DNA of 15,153 nt from Burkholderiales bacterium. Lineage in GTDB: Bacteria > Pseudomonadota > Gammaproteobacteria > Burkholderiales > Casimicrobiaceae. The notes below the pieces were generated by a model. The model had not been told where the DNA came from. It worked only from the letters and a program-made list of their open reading frames with translations, and did not search any database. The stretch lies in contig JANXNO010000518.1 in NCBI GenBank assembly GCA_025354075.1, positions 1-15,153 on the forward strand, read 5' to 3'. This document shows, piece by piece, positions 13,065 to 15,153 of the stretch (position 1 is the first letter of the stretch; every line of letters begins with the position of its first letter). Made by a program: the position numbers and the translations under genes.

Positions 13065-15153
13065 ATGGACACCACGACGCTCGTTCCCGCTCTCGAAGAT
13101 AAAGACGCACCGCTCAAGGCGGACACCCGACTACTCGGGCGTTTGCTCGGCGACGTGATTCGCGCGCAGCGCGGCGACACGACGTTTGACAAGGTGGAAT
13201 CGATCCGGCAGGAGTCGGTGCGCTTTCATCGCGAGGGGGCGACCCATCGCACGCTGGACGCGCTGCTTGCAGACCTGAGTGTTGAAGAAACGCTGGATGT
13301 GGTTCGTGCCTTCACCTACTTTTCGCACCTCGCGAATATTGCTGAAGACGTGCAGCAGAACCGCCGTCGTCGTCATCACAAAAAGGCAGGATCAGCAGCG
13401 CAGGCGGGCTCGCTCGCTGCTGCGTTTGAGCGCTTGAAGGCGGGCCACATCAGCGGCAACGAGATCGCGCATTGCCTCGCACGCGCCAACGTGAGCCCCA
13501 CGCTCACGGCCCATCCGACTGAAATCAAGCGGCAGAGCACGCTCGATACCGAGCGGTTCATCGCGCAGTCGCTGACGCTCGAAGAAGACGACCGCGAAGC
13601 CACCCTGCATCGCCTCGTTTTGCAGCTCTGGCAAACCGCAATGATGCGGCTGACCAAGCTGCGCGTGCGTGACGAGATCGACAATGCGTTGAGCTACTTC
13701 CGCGCCAGCTTTTTGTCTGAAGTGCCGCGCCTGACCAAAAACACGCTTACGCTTCTGGCCGCGCATGACCGCACCGTTGCCGAGTTGCCCGCATTTTTGA
13801 AGGTCGGAATGTGGATCGGTGGGGATCGCGATGGCAATCCATTCGTCAATGCCGACACGCTTGAATACGTGATTGACACGCAGGCGGAGTTGGCCCTGTC
13901 GCACTATCTGGCCGAAGTGCATTTGCTAGGTGCAGAGCTCGCCATGTCGAGCCGCCTGATCGAGGTGACGCCTGAACTGGCCGACCTCGCCGAGCGTGGC
14001 GGCGATGCTTCGCGATTCCGTGTGGACGAGCCGTATCGCCGTGCGTTGACCGGCGTCTACAGCCGCATGGCCGCCACCTATCGCAGCCTCACGGGTAAGG
14101 CTTCGGTGCGTCCGCCTCATAACATCGAAGCCGCGCCGTACGCCACGCCGGAAGAATTTGCCGACGATCTCGAAGTCATTGCCGAATCGCTCAACGGTCA
14201 CGGCTCAAAGGTAATCGCCGACGCACGAGTGTTGCCGCTCAAGCGCGCGGTGCAAATTTTTGGCTTTCATTTAGCGCCCGTGGATTTGCGCCAAAACTCC
14301 ACCGTGCACGAATCCGTCGTCGCAGAGCTCCTCGCAGGTTGCGGGTTGTGCGCCAACTATTCCGCGTTGAGCGAAGACGAAAAAGTCGCGCTGCTGTCGC
14401 GCGAGCTTGAGAGCGCACGCCTGCTCGCGTCGCCCTACATGAAGCTCTCGGAAACAGCGTTGTCGGAGCTCGGCATCTTCCGCAAAGCCGCCGATGTTCA
14501 CGCGAGATTTGGTGCGGCCGCAGTGCCGCGCATGATCATCTCGATGGGCGAATCGGTGTCCGATTTGCTGGAGCTGGCCACGCTGTGCAAAGAGGTTGGT
14601 CTCGCGCGTGGCGGTGACGCACCGCATCTGGCGGTGGCCATCGTGCCCTTGTTTGAGACGATTGAGGACTTGCAGAACGCGCCCACAGTGATGGCCGCTG
14701 CGTTCGCGCATCCGCTGTATCGCCGCTGGATCAAGGCGCAGGGCGACGCGCAGGAGATCATGCTCGGCTACAGCGACAGCAATAAGGACGGCGGCTATTT
14801 CACCGCGAACTGGGCGCTTTATCGCGCGCAGGCGGCGCTGGTTGAGAGCTTTGCGAAACACGGCGTGCGCCTCTGCCTGTTCCACGGTCGCGGCGGCAGC
14901 GTCGGTCGCGGCGGTGGCCCGAGTTATGAGGCGATTCGTGCGCAACCGGCAGGTGCGGTCAACGGATTTTTGCGACTGACGGAGCAGGGCGAAATCATCG
15001 CCAGCAAATACGGCGATCCCGACCTCGCGCAACGCAATCTCGAAACGCTGCTCGCCGCCGTGCTGGAAAGCACGTTGCTGCCCAGCATCACCGGCGATGC
15101 AAAACAGCAGGCACGCTACGAAGCGCTGGCAGACAAACTAAGCGATCACGCCT
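13065..15153 (+). CDS. ppc: Phosphoenolpyruvate carboxylase, 3' end beyond the window
   Basis: Carboxylates PEP with bicarbonate to oxaloacetate, replenishing the TCA cycle. ATG 13065 opens a frame with no stop to the window edge (696 codons of the usual 880-950). Signature blocks are all intact: LTAHPTEIKRQS with the catalytic His150, GGDRDGNPF at 252-260, the FHLAPVDLRQNS block, GYSDSNKDGG at 568-577, and the glycine-rich mobile loop HGRGGSVGRGGGP at 607-619. The gap to oxyR is only 35 bp. It contains CATAAT (13053-13058), which resembles a -10, and a CTCGTAGT direct repeat straddling the oxyR stop. Whether ppc has its own promoter or shares the oxyR transcript is open. Confidence 0.97.
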   Translation, partial: MDTTTLVPALEDKDAPLKADTRLLGRLLGDVIRAQRGDTTFDKVESIRQESVRFHREGATHRTLDALLADLSVEETLDVVRAFTYFSHLANIAEDVQQNRRRRHHKKAGSAAQAGSLAAAFERLKAGHISGNEIAHCLARANVSPTLTAHPTEIKRQSTLDTERFIAQSLTLEEDDREATLHRLVLQLWQTAMMRLTKLRVRDEIDNALSYFRASFLSEVPRLTKNTLTLLAAHDRTVAELPAFLKVGMWIGGDRDGNPFVNADTLEYVIDTQAELALSHYLAEVHLLGAELAMSSRLIEVTPELADLAERGGDASRFRVDEPYRRALTGVYSRMAATYRSLTGKASVRPPHNIEAAPYATPEEFADDLEVIAESLNGHGSKVIADARVLPLKRAVQIFGFHLAPVDLRQNSTVHESVVAELLAGCGLCANYSALSEDEKVALLSRELESARLLASPYMKLSETALSELGIFRKAADVHARFGAAAVPRMIISMGESVSDLLELATLCKEVGLARGGDAPHLAVAIVPLFETIEDLQNAPTVMAAAFAHPLYRRWIKAQGDAQEIMLGYSDSNKDGGYFTANWALYRAQAALVESFAKHGVRLCLFHGRGGSVGRGGGPSYEAIRAQPAGAVNGFLRLTEQGEIIASKYGDPDLAQRNLETLLAAVLESTLLPSITGDAKQQARYEALADKLSDHA

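Noticed and set aside
14271-15032. 253-codon open frame on the minus strand inside ppc
   Set aside because: Shadow frame opposite highly conserved PEP carboxylase motifs; no recognisable domain.

Overview
The window reads as a chromosomal segment of a GC-rich betaproteobacterium, most likely of Burkholderiales type. The evidence is the run mutM / TPR protein / lolB / ispE / tRNA-Gln / prs / long-form rplY (Ctc) / pth, a gene order I know from that group, together with an OxyR and a Prs of betaproteobacterial character. I cannot name the genus from sequence alone. No phage, integrase, transposase or CRISPR array is visible.

Left part (1-6388), housekeeping. The 5' part of mutM leaves the window on the minus strand. 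Divergent from it is a tightly packed run of a secreted TPR protein, lolB (1-bp TAATG overlap) and ispE (16-bp overlap), covering outer-membrane lipoprotein insertion and isoprenoid precursor synthesis. A near-consensus sigma-70 promoter lies in the last codons of ispE and should drive tRNA-Gln(UUG), which is followed by an intrinsic terminator only 39 bp before prs. Then come prs (PRPP synthase), rplY (L25/Ctc) with a strong terminator, a 186-bp AT-rich spacer with three small palindromes, and pth.

Middle part (6385-9211), an overlapping cluster. pth overlaps a KefB/KefC-type CPA2 K+/H+ antiporter with a TrkA-N domain by ATGA. The antiporter overlaps a glycerophosphodiester phosphodiesterase lipoprotein, whose GTG start and perfect Shine-Dalgarno lie inside the antiporter gene.

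Right part (9212-15153), more accessory in flavour. On the minus strand are an acyl-CoA-binding protein and an exported thioredoxin-fold protein (CRWC), separated by a REP-type inverted pair. Divergent from them is a wax ester synthase/diacylglycerol acyltransferase. Acyl-CoA binding plus WS/DGAT suggests neutral-lipid storage. Next is a 251-bp non-coding stretch with a perfect 15-bp inverted repeat, a crossing 9-bp repeat and a second REP pair, then oxyR with both redox cysteines and the 5' two-thirds or more of ppc, cut by the window edge.

Most of the window is ordinary conserved chromosome. The parts not explained by known genes are the repeats: two subclasses of REP-like pairs (9802-9865, 11957-12039), a separate palindromic element between convergent genes (9221-9325), and the structured segment upstream of oxyR (11826-11953). 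I found no convincing new protein system.
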